Source: Clostridia bacterium | GTDB lineage: Bacteria > Bacillota > Clostridia > Peptostreptococcales > JAAYPU01 | Reading direction: 5' to 3' | Assembly (NCBI GenBank): GCA_016278615.1 | Contig: JADQBM010000042.1 | Span: 1 to 64,000, forward strand | DNA length: 64,000 bases | Part shown: positions 26,207 through 34,444 of the stretch, piece by piece | Layout: each line of letters opens with the position of its first letter | Position numbering within the stretch: position 1 is the stretch's first letter | The notes under the pieces: generated by a model | Database searches by the model: none | What the model was told of the DNA's origin: nothing | The model's input: only the letters and a program-made list of their open reading frames with translations | Program-made: the position numbers and the translations under genes

Positions 26207-27038
26207 AGCAATCATTAATAACATCTTGCCTTTTTCAAATGTAGATGGACCTGGAAACAGATTTGCCATTTTTTTTCAAGGATGTAATGCAAATTGTATC
26301 TATTGTCATAATCCTGAGACCATTAATTATTGCAAGAATTGTTTAAAATGCACGGAGGTTTGCTCTCATGGGGCATTGAGTGTTACAAACAACAAGATTG
26401 TGTATAATGATTCCCTCTGTATTTTTTGTGATGCTTGCCTCCATAAATGCCCATATCAATCTTCTCCTAAAACAAAAAAAATTACTGTAGACCAGTTATA
26501 TGAACAGATTAAATTCTATAAGCCTTTTATTCGAGGCATCACCGTATCAGGTGGGGAACCGACGTTGCACAAAGATTTTATTGTAGAGTTGTTCCGTAAG
26601 GTTAAAAAATTAGGACTAACATGTTTTGTGGATACCAATGGCTTTTTTCATAAGAAGGAAATGGACACATTAATAGAGGTGACGGATAAATTTATGATAG
26701 ATATTAAAACCATTGATGAAGTTCAGATGTTATGTGGAATTGAAGAGCATAATCATTTAGAAAATCTGAATTATTTATTAAAAATGGACAAGATATATGA
26801 AGTTAGAACAGTTATAATAAATGATTTTATGGATGCTCACAAAACAGTAGCTAAGGTGTCATCCATGTTAAAGGCGTACCCGCATGTCAAATATAAATTG
26901 ATACGAGTGCATGCTCATGGGTTAAAAGAAAGTCAAAAAGAGATATTAAGTATTAAAACACCAAGTGATGAGAAGATGCAACAGATGAAAGATCTTGCAA
27001 AGAAAAAGGGCGTTCATACAGTGGAATGCATTCTATAA
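26196..27038 (+). CDS. yjjW: YjjW-type glycyl radical enzyme activase
   Basis: About 280 residues, a radical SAM protein. The start region ILPFSNVDGPGNRFAIFFQG leads to the SAM cluster motif CNANCIYC (C-x3-C-x2-C). An inserted ferredoxin-like module follows with CKNCLKCTEVC and CIFCDACLHKC for two more 4Fe-4S clusters, as usual for GRE activases. VSGGEPTLH is the SAM-binding GGE motif. It generates the glycyl radical on YjjI. I start at ATG 26196, within the last 11 bases of yjjI; ATG 26163, with GAGGGG upstream, is a reasonable alternative that adds 11 residues. Confidence 0.9.
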   Translation: MDSKAIINNILPFSNVDGPGNRFAIFFQGCNANCIYCHNPETINYCKNCLKCTEVCSHGALSVTNNKIVYNDSLCIFCDACLHKCPYQSSPKTKKITVDQLYEQIKFYKPFIRGITVSGGEPTLHKDFIVELFRKVKKLGLTCFVDTNGFFHKKEMDTLIEVTDKFMIDIKTIDEVQMLCGIEEHNHLENLNYLLKMDKIYEVRTVIINDFMDAHKTVAKVSSMLKAYPHVKYKLIRVHAHGLKESQKEILSIKTPSDEKMQQMKDLAKKKGVHTVECIL

Positions 27039-27041
27039 AAA

Positions 27042-27515
27042 TTAATCTTCTTGTTGTGTTCGATAATTGAAGAATGCTTCCTTGGTGTCAGGATGTTCCT
27101 CAAAAAAGTTGACGAGAACAGAAAAATTTTCAACTGTTTTTTTACTGATCGTGTGTTCTATTTTTTCTGTTTCTTGTAATATTTCCTCTTCTTTTATTCC
27201 TAATAATTTCAAAAAATTTTCTATGGTATTATGACGCTTCAGTAAGACCTCCCCTAACTCTTTTCCATGTTCCTCCATTATAATATAGCCATACTTCTCA
27301 TAGTGAACCAGCTTAAGTTTAGAGAGCTTTTGTACCATTTTAGTTGCTGAAGGAGGCTGGACATTAAGAGCAGATGACAACTCATGAATTCGTGTAAAAC
27401 CATTTTGGGATGAAAGTCTGTAAATCATTTCTAAATAATCCTCCATAGAAGCAGTAAGTAATTTATCTACATTTTTCATATATTCTCTGAAAGTATAAAA
27501 ATCTTTACTCTCCAT
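27042..27515 (-). CDS. MntR/DtxR-family metal-dependent repressor
   Basis: 157 residues. An N-terminal winged helix (about 22-85; SMEDYLEMIYRL, ALNVQPPSATKMVQKL) is followed by the dimerisation and metal-binding domain (RHNTIENFLKLLGI, EIEHTIS). Glu/His/Cys positions fit the DtxR fold, without a C-terminal SH3-like domain, so MntR-like. It likely represses manganese or iron uptake genes; none is nearby. It converges on yjjW with only 3 bases between stops. GGTGATGTT and AGAAGG precede the ATG on the minus strand. Confidence 0.88.
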   Translation of the reverse strand: MESKDFYTFREYMKNVDKLLTASMEDYLEMIYRLSSQNGFTRIHELSSALNVQPPSATKMVQKLSKLKLVHYEKYGYIIMEEHGKELGEVLLKRHNTIENFLKLLGIKEEEILQETEKIEHTISKKTVENFSVLVNFFEEHPDTKEAFFNYRTQQED

Positions 27516-27763
27516 AACATCACCTTCTCTTCTAATTATCTATATGCGATTAATTTTAAAACATGCTTTAGATCCTTGACCAAGATAATGATAACTCAAT
27601 TCAAAAAAGAACTTTCACATATTGTAATAATTTAAGAAGTACTTTTGTTTCTTTTTTCTTTTCTGATATGCATGTTTAATTATTCTTATGTTGATTACTT
27701 ATGGCGGCTCTAATATAATGAAATAAAAGAAATGCCTACAATTGGCTTATGGGGTGATTTGAA

Positions 27764-27970
27764 ATGTATTTAAGAATTATTTTTCTTATTCTTTTATGTA
27801 TGCCTGTTTTTTACATTGTATTTTTACTATTAGGCTATTCAATTGATGAGATTATCCAAAAAGAGCAAAGAAGGCATATGGATCCAAGGAAACATGAATA
27901 TAGAGATGATATGATTTCTGAAGAATATCGAATACAGAAAAAACGTAGTGGTTTGAAAGTAATAAGATGA
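27764..27970 (+). CDS. Small single-span membrane protein, unknown
   Basis: 68 residues. One membrane helix (about 4-26, ILLCMPVFYIVFLLLGY) is followed by a charged cytoplasmic tail rich in Arg, Glu and Asp. No family recognised. The ATG follows ATGGGGTGATTTGAA. It precedes the tmk cluster by about 80 bases and could be its first gene. The 250 bases before it, on the divergent side of the MntR gene, show no other feature. Confidence 0.65.
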   Translation: MYLRIIFLILLCMPVFYIVFLLLGYSIDEIIQKEQRRHMDPRKHEYRDDMISEEYRIQKKRSGLKVIR

Positions 27971-28049
27971 AATCAAAAGCAATGGAATTCTATTTTTATT
28001 TTAGGAGAAAATATGCAGAAAGGAAATTGCAATATTAAAGGTGTATTTA

Positions 28050-28697
28050 ATGCAAGGATATTTTATTTCTTTTGAGGGTCCTGACGGATCTGGTAAATCT
28101 ACCCAAATGAAATTGATTAAGGAATTTCTTCATGAGAAGGGATTTGATCTGGTTATAACAAGGGAACCAGGAGGCACAAGAATCAGTGAAAAAATAAGAG
28201 AGATTATTTTAGACAATACACATACTGAAATGGACTATATTGCAGAAGCATTGCTGTATGCCGCTTCAAGAGCACAACATGTTTCCCAAGTAATTATCCC
28301 TGCATTAAGAGAAGGAAAAGTTGTTATTTGCGATAGATTTGTTGATTCAAGTCTCGTTTACCAAGGTGTAGGCAGGGGACTGGGAGCGTGCGTTAAGGAA
28401 ATAAATGATATTGCTATCAGAGGGTGCATGCCCGATATAACCTTTCTATTTAAAATAGCCCCAGAAGAAAGTAAAAAGAGAATACAATGTGAAGACAGGC
28501 TGGAAATGGAAGAAATGGATTATCATAAGAAAGTATATAAGGGATATTTACAACTTGAAAAAGAATACCCAGATAGAATTAAGGGAATTAATGCCAGCAG
28601 GTCTGTTGAAGAAATTCACAAGGAGATAAAGGGATATTTAGAAATAATGCTGGGGGAATGTTTGTTCACGAAAAAGAAGGAAGATGACGTAAAATGA
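28050..28697 (+). CDS. tmk: Thymidylate kinase
   Basis: About 215 residues. Phosphorylates dTMP to dTDP. P-loop FEGPDGSGKST near the N-terminus, DR-x motif as VICDRFVDSS, and the TREPGG substrate loop are all present. The lid region ERIQCEDRLE-like (KKRIQCEDRLEMEE) is complete. ATG 28050 is chosen with AAAGGTG (28037-28043) as its site; the GTG at 28041 lies inside that site. It overlaps holB by 4 bases (ATGA), the start of a conserved replication/housekeeping cluster. Confidence 0.95.
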   Translation: MQGYFISFEGPDGSGKSTQMKLIKEFLHEKGFDLVITREPGGTRISEKIREIILDNTHTEMDYIAEALLYAASRAQHVSQVIIPALREGKVVICDRFVDSSLVYQGVGRGLGACVKEINDIAIRGCMPDITFLFKIAPEESKKRIQCEDRLEMEEMDYHKKVYKGYLQLEKEYPDRIKGINASRSVEEIHKEIKGYLEIMLGECLFTKKKEDDVK

Positions 28698-29674
28698 GTT
28701 TAAAGGATGTTATAGGTCAAGAGCGCGTGATACAGGGTCTTCATAAATCTTTAAAGGAAAACAATCTTTTTCATGCTTATATTTTTGAGGGGCCCAATGG
28801 AATGGGAAAGAGATTTACTGCTATTAATTTTGCTAAAGCGCTGTTGTGTCAATCACCCACAAAATATGACGCATGTGAATCTTGTAGATCGTGCAAAAAA
28901 ATGAATACCCATAATCACCCAGATTATTATTATATCGATTCTGAAGATAGCATAAAAGATGGTCAAATTGAAGAAATACAAAAAATCATGTCCAAAAAAC
29001 CCTATGAAAGTGAAAATACAGTCTTTATTATAAATGATGCGGATACAATGACACCTAGAGCACAAAATCGGTTATTAAAAACTCTGGAAGAGCCCAATAT
29101 CAATAATATTATGATTCTTTTAACTGAAAATTTAAATAGAATATTACCAACTGTTTCTTCAAGATGTATGATTCTAAAGTTTAAGCCTGTAATAGATGAA
29201 ATGATGTGCTCATATTTGATGAAAAGATATTCCATAGACTTTAAGGATTCGAAAATTTTAACTGCATATTCACAAGGTCGGATCGGTATAGCAAATAACA
29301 TGTACAACTCTGAGGATTTTAAAGAAAAACGTAACAAGAGTTTAAGTATTGTACAAAGAATGACTCAACTAGATGAAGAATTTTTTAATATCATATCTGA
29401 GTTGGATAACCAAAAAAATCATATTTTTGAATTCTTAGATATGATAGAATACTGGTATCGTGATATGGTCATGATTTTATCTGCAGGATGCCATGAAGAC
29501 TTATTAATGAATGTAGATCATGTAGATACTTTACTTCAAGAGGCAAATAAGATAGGATATGAGAAAGCTATAAGGATAATAAGTCTTATAGAAGTAGCAA
29601 AAAAAGAAATAAGTATGAACCTAAATTTCAATTTAGTAATTAAGAACATGCTTTTTAAAATACAGGAGGGTTAA
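28694..29674 (+). CDS. holB: DNA polymerase III subunit delta'
   Basis: 326 residues. Clamp-loader AAA+ subunit. The N-terminal domain begins DVIGQERVIQGLHKSL and has the degenerate P-loop GPNGMGKR (about 34-41), a four-Cys zinc module ending CESCRSC, the Walker B-like DADTMTPRAQNRLLKTLEEP and the SSRC motif. The C-terminal collar domain is shorter and less conserved. It starts in the tmk stop codon and ends one base before the PSP1 gene, so translation is coupled along the cluster. Confidence 0.93.
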   Translation: MSLKDVIGQERVIQGLHKSLKENNLFHAYIFEGPNGMGKRFTAINFAKALLCQSPTKYDACESCRSCKKMNTHNHPDYYYIDSEDSIKDGQIEEIQKIMSKKPYESENTVFIINDADTMTPRAQNRLLKTLEEPNINNIMILLTENLNRILPTVSSRCMILKFKPVIDEMMCSYLMKRYSIDFKDSKILTAYSQGRIGIANNMYNSEDFKEKRNKSLSIVQRMTQLDEEFFNIISELDNQKNHIFEFLDMIEYWYRDMVMILSAGCHEDLLMNVDHVDTLLQEANKIGYEKAIRIISLIEVAKKEISMNLNFNLVIKNMLFKIQEG

Positions 29675-29675
29675 C

Positions 29676-30581
29676 ATGGTAAAGGTCATAGGCGTAAGAT
29701 TTAAAAAGGCCGGAAAGATATATTATTTCGATCCGGATGAATTTGAAATAGTCAAAGGGGACAAGGTTATTGTTGAGACAGCAAGAGGTATAGAATTCGG
29801 AAGTGTTGTGGTAGGCGAAAAGATGGTCCGTGAAGAAGAAATTGTTCAACCTTTAAAAAAAGTAGTGCGGATTGCAACGGAAAAAGATATTGCCCATCAT
29901 GAAGAGAATGTATTGAATAAGACAAAAGCTTTGACAATATGCCAGGAAAAGGTTGAAAAACATGGACTTAAGATGAAATTAATAGATGTAGAATATACCT
30001 TTGATAATAATAAAATCATTTTCTATTTTACAGCAGAAGGGCGGGTTGATTTTAGGGAATTGGTTAAAGATTTGGCTGCGATTTTCAAAATGAGAATCGA
30101 ATTAAGACAAATTGGTGTACGAGATGAAGCAAAAATGTTAGGTGGAATTGGAACTTGTGGGAAAAGTCTGTGCTGTGCCTCATGGCTTGGTGAATTCGAT
30201 CCTGTTTCTATAAAAATGGCCAAAGTGCAGAATTTATCTTTAAATCCTACTAAAATATCCGGAACATGTGGCAGACTTATGTGTTGTTTAAAATTCGAAA
30301 GCGATATATATCAGATGCTTAGACAGAATCTTCCAGAGGCTGGTGAGAGAGTTATGACACCAGAAGGTTTAGCACGCGTCATGGAGAGTAATATTTTAGA
30401 AGAGAAAGTAAAAGTAAGACGTATTATCCAAACGTCTCCAGATAAAGAAGAAAAACTTGATGATGATGTTATGATTTTTGATAAAAAAAGTGTGGAAAGG
30501 TTAGATGTATCGGGGAAAGGGACTATGGAAGACGTAGATGATCATGTCCCTGAAGAAGTTAAAGAGCTTCTTGACGAATAA
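29676..30581 (+). CDS. ricT: PSP1/YaaT-family protein (RicT)
   Basis: 301 residues. The PSP1 C-terminal domain covers about 60-145. The signature GGIGTCGKSLCCASWL with later GTCGRLMCCLKFE carries Cys residues that in Bacillus RicT help hold 4Fe-4S clusters in the RicAFT complex, which promotes RNA processing, sporulation and biofilm development. Placement after tmk-holB is the conserved Firmicutes order. CAGGAGGG precedes the ATG. The symbol follows the B. subtilis homologue; the complex partners are not in the window. Confidence 0.9.
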   Translation: MVKVIGVRFKKAGKIYYFDPDEFEIVKGDKVIVETARGIEFGSVVVGEKMVREEEIVQPLKKVVRIATEKDIAHHEENVLNKTKALTICQEKVEKHGLKMKLIDVEYTFDNNKIIFYFTAEGRVDFRELVKDLAAIFKMRIELRQIGVRDEAKMLGGIGTCGKSLCCASWLGEFDPVSIKMAKVQNLSLNPTKISGTCGRLMCCLKFESDIYQMLRQNLPEAGERVMTPEGLARVMESNILEEKVKVRRIIQTSPDKEEKLDDDVMIFDKKSVERLDVSGKGTMEDVDDHVPEEVKELLDE

Positions 30582-30602
30582 AAAAGTGAAGAGGAGGTCG
30601 AC

Positions 30603-31202
30603 ATGAAAGAAAAAGGAATATTTATTATTTTTGTGTTTGTGATCACCCTATTTCTCTTTATTGGTTGTTCCAAGACAGGTCCATCTGAGGGTCTGGCTGA
30701 AGAATTAGATTCCCAAAAGGACATGATAGAGGATGCGGAAAGTATAGATGAAGATAATGAAGCTGGCGTTTTTGAGGGGGATAAAATTAAGGGCTTTTAT
30801 CTAGAAGATAATAGTGGCAACAGTGTGCGTAGCTCTGATCTTACGGGTAAAATCACTCTCCTTAATTTCTGGACTTCATGGTCCTTGGAGTCAGAAGAAG
30901 TTAATGCCCTTTTCTCTGATTCCTACAAAAAATTCGAAGAAGCTATTAACATTGTGTCTGTAAATGTTACTGCAGTAGAAGGTCATAACCTTGAGTATGT
31001 TATTAAATATATATGGAATAAGGGTTATGATTTTCCTATTTATTTTGACTTAGAAGGGGATGTTGCAAAACAATATCTTATTAGATCTTTTCCCACAACT
31101 TATCTAATTGATAAAGAGGGTTATGTAACTGAAATTTATGTTGGAGAAATAAATGAAGCGGATTTTACAAAAAAAGTAAAAGAATTAATCGACGAACAGT
31201 AA
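30603..31202 (+). CDS. TlpA-like thioredoxin-fold lipoprotein lacking CXXC
   Basis: 199 residues. A lipobox (LFLFIGC, Cys22) anchors it outside the membrane. After an acidic linker (about 35-60), a thioredoxin/TlpA-like fold follows: GFYLEDNSGN, ITLLNFWTSWSLESEEVN, then the cis-Pro loop IRSFPTTYLIDKEG. The catalytic W-C-x-x-C is replaced by W-S-L-E-S, so both redox cysteines are missing and thiol chemistry is excluded. It may be a binding or chaperone-like fold. It is co-directional with ricT and trmN6, with AAGAGGAGGT before the ATG. Confidence 0.85.
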   Translation: MKEKGIFIIFVFVITLFLFIGCSKTGPSEGLAEELDSQKDMIEDAESIDEDNEAGVFEGDKIKGFYLEDNSGNSVRSSDLTGKITLLNFWTSWSLESEEVNALFSDSYKKFEEAINIVSVNVTAVEGHNLEYVIKYIWNKGYDFPIYFDLEGDVAKQYLIRSFPTTYLIDKEGYVTEIYVGEINEADFTKKVKELIDEQ

Positions 31203-31212
31203 TAGGTGTGCG

Positions 31213-31953
31213 ATGCAAGAAATAATACTTAAAGAAAACGAACGTATTGAGGAAATTCAATTTGCAAAGTTAAAGCTTATTCAGAATCCGAAAGGGTTTT
31301 GTTATGGAATAGATGCTGTTCTCCTTGCAAAATTTTGCAAAGCAAAAAATGGGTATCGCGCTGTAGACTTAGGAACAGGTAGCGGAATCATTCCTTTGCT
31401 ACTTTGTCATTCAGCAAAATTTTGTGAAATTATTGGCATCGAAATACAAAATGAAGTTGCAGATATGGCAAAGCGAAGCGTCAGATTAAATCAGCTCGAG
31501 GATGTCATTAGGATTTTAAATATTGATCTTAAAGATTCTTGTAATTATCTTGAAATGAATGCTTTTGATATGGTTTTAAGCAATCCACCCTATATGGCGA
31601 AAGATGAGGGGTTACAGAATTTAGGCAATATTAAAGCTGTTTCGAGGCATGAAATAAAAACATCTCTTGAAGATGTTATTTCTTCAGCAAAGGCACTATT
31701 AAAGCCCCATGGACATTTTTATATGGTGCATAGGCCACATCGTTTGGTGGACATTTTATGTATCTGTAGAAAGCATCGTCTTGAGCCTAAAGAGATCCAA
31801 TTTGTACATCCGAAAAAAAATAAGAAACCAAATATTTTATTATTACACTGTACCAAATACGGGAAAGCGGAGCTGAAATTTAGGGAACCACTATATGTCT
31901 ATGAAGATAGTGGGGCGTACACAAAAGAAATTCTTGACATTTATGGGAAGTAA
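31213..31953 (+). CDS. trmN6: tRNA1(Val) adenine-N6 methyltransferase-like
   Basis: 246 residues, SAM-dependent class I methyltransferase of the YabB/TrmN6 group. SAM-binding motif I is DLGTGSGIIPLLL (about 56-68), the acidic motif II is GIEIQ, and the catalytic N6-adenine motif is NPPYM (about 126-130). Homologues modify A37 of tRNA1(Val). Neighbours and order (next to abrB, after ricT) match the yabA-yabB-abrB region of Bacillus. The ATG follows AATAGGTGTGCG, 10 bases after the upstream gene. Confidence 0.9.
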   Translation: MQEIILKENERIEEIQFAKLKLIQNPKGFCYGIDAVLLAKFCKAKNGYRAVDLGTGSGIIPLLLCHSAKFCEIIGIEIQNEVADMAKRSVRLNQLEDVIRILNIDLKDSCNYLEMNAFDMVLSNPPYMAKDEGLQNLGNIKAVSRHEIKTSLEDVISSAKALLKPHGHFYMVHRPHRLVDILCICRKHRLEPKEIQFVHPKKNKKPNILLLHCTKYGKAELKFREPLYVYEDSGAYTKEILDIYGK

Positions 31954-31972
31954 AAAAGTAAAAGCAAAGAAA

Positions 31973-32000
31973 AAAGCTTGTTGTATGTACAACAAGCTTT
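31973..32000. terminator. Bidirectional terminator between trmN6 and abrB
   Basis: Perfect 13-bp palindrome AAAGCTTGTTGTA / TACAACAAGCTTT. The T-rich tail is strong on the minus strand (TTTTTTCTTTGC), so it chiefly serves abrB; it also stops the plus-strand cluster. Confidence 0.85.
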
Positions 32001-32241
32001 ATAATTTCTTGATTTCTTCAAAGCAATCTTTACAAATATTTTTGTCATGAATTCGAGTTACATCTTTTGCATTTCCACAGAATATACATGCAGGAGCATA
32101 TTTTTTTAGGATAATCATTTCTCCATCCACATAAATTTCTAATGGATCTTTAATTTCAATATTTAGGTTTCTCCTTAATTCAATCGGTAGTACGACTCTT
32201 CCTAGTTCGTCAACTTTTCTAACAATTCCGGTCGCTTTCAT
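31999..32241 (-). CDS. abrB: AbrB-family transition-state regulator
   Basis: 80 residues. The N-terminal swapped-hairpin DNA-binding domain reads MKATGIVRKVDELGRVVLP followed by IELRRNLNI, the standard AbrB/Abh/SpoVT pattern. The C-terminal half holds CIFCGNAKDV and ICKDC, a four-Cys set seen in clostridial AbrB proteins that could bind metal. It represses stationary-phase and sporulation genes during growth. ATG 32241 has AGGAGG at 32249-32254 at ideal distance; a TTG six bases upstream is too close to it. Confidence 0.93.
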   Translation of the reverse strand: MKATGIVRKVDELGRVVLPIELRRNLNIEIKDPLEIYVDGEMIILKKYAPACIFCGNAKDVTRIHDKNICKDCFEEIKKL

Positions 32242-32359
32242 GTGCAAACCTCCTATTAAAATTTTACATATTTCGACAATAATCTGACTTTTATGATATC
32301 AAATGTAAAAAAATAAGTCAACATGTAAAAAAAATAATTAAAATGGATAAATATTCAAA

Positions 32360-32692
32360 TTATTTGAAAATTTTATTAAAAATATTCCTCAATGATGTTA
32401 TGGCGTTAATTACGGAAGTTAATGCTGCGATAATATTTTGATTATTCTTAATAGAATCCGAAAAAACAGATGCAGACTCTGTAAGATTATTGAGTGCAGA
32501 CTGAACATTTTTAGTACTATGTGACGCCATATCCGTGATGCTTTCGATGTCTTCTAACACGGAATTCATTTTTTTAACGGTTGGAATTAAATTCTTGATT
32601 AAAATAATGATGTAAATAATCATGATAATTAAAGCAGTGCCAATTAACATCCATCCCAACTCGCTTAAAGTAATACTGATAGCAGTATCCAT
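32360..32692 (-). CDS. DUF948-family single-span membrane protein
   Basis: 110 residues. A membrane helix (about 13-34) is followed by a long amphipathic coiled-coil-like tail rich in Ser, Asn and Ile (VLEDIESITDMASHSTKNVQ). This matches the DUF948 (YtxG-like) general-stress group. Function unknown. It is preceded on its strand by a GGAGGTATAG-type site. It stands alone between abrB and the spm genes. Confidence 0.7.
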   Translation of the reverse strand: MDTAISITLSELGWMLIGTALIIMIIYIIILIKNLIPTVKKMNSVLEDIESITDMASHSTKNVQSALNNLTESASVFSDSIKNNQNIIAALTSVINAITSLRNIFNKIFK

Positions 32693-32984
32693 TCTATACC
32701 TCCAATCAATGTCTTAAAATCTTTATATCATAGACAACATGTAAAATTTTGAATTTAATCTTACTTTATTATTACTCATAAAGAAATAATTTACAATATT
32801 ATTAATCAAATTAAAAAAAATATCCGTATATTTGTTTTAAGTTCCTAATAAATTATGAATTAACATTGCAATAGGTAGGAACTCATTTAATAGTGAATAT
32901 GCTGTATTATCTGTGAATATTAATTTAAATAGAGTTTGGCGCAAGATTTTTTGACCATTTACAAAAGGGTAAGGTGAGTTTGAT
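32693..32984. other. Divergent promoter region of DUF948 gene and spmA
   Basis: AT-rich, no ORF. An inverted repeat AGTTCCTA (32840-32847) / TAGGAACT (32876-32883) is a possible operator. Spore-specific sigma promoters for spmA would be expected here but I cannot assign one securely. Confidence 0.4.
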
Positions 32985-33557
32985 ATGATGGGTTATATTT
33001 GGTCAGGACTCATGATTATTGGAATTATGACTGCTACACTGTCTGGAAGATTGGAAGCATTAAATACTGTTTTCTTTCAATCATGTGAAGAGGCAGTCCT
33101 TTTTACAATTGGATTAGCAGGTATTATGGCTCTTTGGTCGGGAATGATGAATATTGCAAAAGGGGCTGGTATGATTCAGGCTTTTTCAAGAGCTGTGAAA
33201 CCAATACTGAGTTATATTTTCCCTGAAGAAAAGAATGAGGAAACTTTAAGTCTTATTGTAATGAATATGGTTATGAATATGTTCGGGGCAGGGAATTCTG
33301 CTACCGTATTTGGTATTAAAGCTATGAAAGCTCTTGATAAATCTAATCATTACAGAAAGAGAGCCAGTAGCACTATGTGTATGTTTTTGGTAATCAACAT
33401 GTCATCTGTACAGCTGATACCTCTTACCATCATTAAAATAAGAAATGACGTTGGTTCTTTGGATTCAGTGGATATCTTGATTCCTACTATTATTGCAACC
33501 TCAGTATCCACCTTGTCAGGTATTGCTATTTGTAAATTTTTTGAGAGGAGAGGCTAA
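32985..33557 (+). CDS. spmA: Spore maturation protein A
   Basis: 190 residues, polytopic membrane protein with the Gate/nucleoside-recognition domain. The segment GIMALWSGMMNIAKGAGMI and the block MNMFGAGNSATVFGIKAM are typical of SpmA. Together with SpmB it is needed for spore core dehydration and heat resistance in Bacillus and Clostridium. ATG 32985 and ATG 32988 are both possible behind AAGGTGAG. It abuts spmB with no gap (stop at 33557, start at 33558). Confidence 0.93.
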   Translation: MMGYIWSGLMIIGIMTATLSGRLEALNTVFFQSCEEAVLFTIGLAGIMALWSGMMNIAKGAGMIQAFSRAVKPILSYIFPEEKNEETLSLIVMNMVMNMFGAGNSATVFGIKAMKALDKSNHYRKRASSTMCMFLVINMSSVQLIPLTIIKIRNDVGSLDSVDILIPTIIATSVSTLSGIAICKFFERRG

Positions 33558-34082
33558 ATGGATATATTAAAGCTCATATCCTACTCAATTATTCCTAGCT
33601 TGCTCACGATTATTCTTGTTTTCGGCCTCGTAAAGAAAGTAGATATTTATAAGCTTTTTATAGAGGGGGCTAAAGAAGGCATCCATACAGCAGCGCACAT
33701 TATGCCCTATATGATTGCTATTTTTGTTGCAATAGCTTTTTTTAATACATCAGGAGCCTTGGGTATATTGGAACGGTTATTTACACCTATTTGTCAACTG
33801 ATAGGTTTTCCATCAGAGCTACTCTCTTTGCTTTTTATTAAGCCTGTATCAGGAAGTGGAGGATTGGCATTTATAAAGACCATTCTTGACCAATATGGAG
33901 CTGATAGTTATGTAGGACGCACCGCATCTGTAATGATGGGATCGGCTGAAACAATTTTTTATACCCTAGCAGTATATTTTGGTGTTACATCAGTAAAGAA
34001 TGGCAGGTATGTTCTTGTTAGCGGATTTATCGCCTATTTTGCTGGAGTAGCAGCTTCGGTGATTATTTGCAAATATATTTAA
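33558..34082 (+). CDS. spmB: Spore maturation protein B
   Basis: 174 residues, partner of SpmA with the same Gate domain. The block PVSGSGGLAFIKTILDQYGADS and GSAETIFYTLAVYFG are hallmarks of SpmB. Several hydrophobic segments. It is translated directly after spmA; GAGAGGAGAG lies across the spmA stop. Expected to work in the forespore membrane during late sporulation. Confidence 0.93.
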   Translation: MDILKLISYSIIPSLLTIILVFGLVKKVDIYKLFIEGAKEGIHTAAHIMPYMIAIFVAIAFFNTSGALGILERLFTPICQLIGFPSELLSLLFIKPVSGSGGLAFIKTILDQYGADSYVGRTASVMMGSAETIFYTLAVYFGVTSVKNGRYVLVSGFIAYFAGVAASVIICKYI

Positions 34083-34134
34083 AATTTTTTTATGTATAGA
34101 CAACAGTAAAATGGGAATAATTTAGATTGAACAA

Positions 34135-34210
34135 GGAAGATGTGTATTTTTTTAATATGTTTTCGTCCCCCTTTAGCATATTAATGCACACTTCCTTTTC
34201 TTTTTTTTTG
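34135..34210 (+). terminator. Terminator of spmAB
   Basis: Imperfect long hairpin: GGAAG-TGTG-AATATG side (34135-34159) pairs with CATATT-CACA-CTTCC (34177-34195) and is followed by TTTTC and then nine T. Confidence 0.75.
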
Positions 34211-34332
34211 ATAAAATGAAAGAAAGTGTGATATAATTTAAATTAGAATAAATCTTTAAAGCATATTAAGAAGTGTTGTAAAAATTGATGAAATAATATA
34301 AAATTCATAAAGCACCATAGAATCTCTAAAAA

Positions 34333-34356
34333 GATTAAAGGATTAAAGGATTAAAG
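34333..34356. repeat. Three tandem octamers GATTAAAG
   Basis: Three perfect copies of GATTAAAG upstream of murA. The 360-base gap between spmB and murA holds only the terminator, these octamers and presumably the murA promoter. Confidence 0.8.
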
Positions 34357-34444
34357 AGTTTGGAATTCCTTAATTTGTCAGAAGGGATTTTTAACCAAGT
34401 AGAGAATATATTATTAATTACTATTTATTTAGGAGGAAAGCTTA

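Noticed and set aside
34333-34356. Octamer repeats as CRISPR-like or regulatory array
   Set aside because: Only three directly adjacent 8-base units without spacers; a simple-sequence repeat is enough to explain them.
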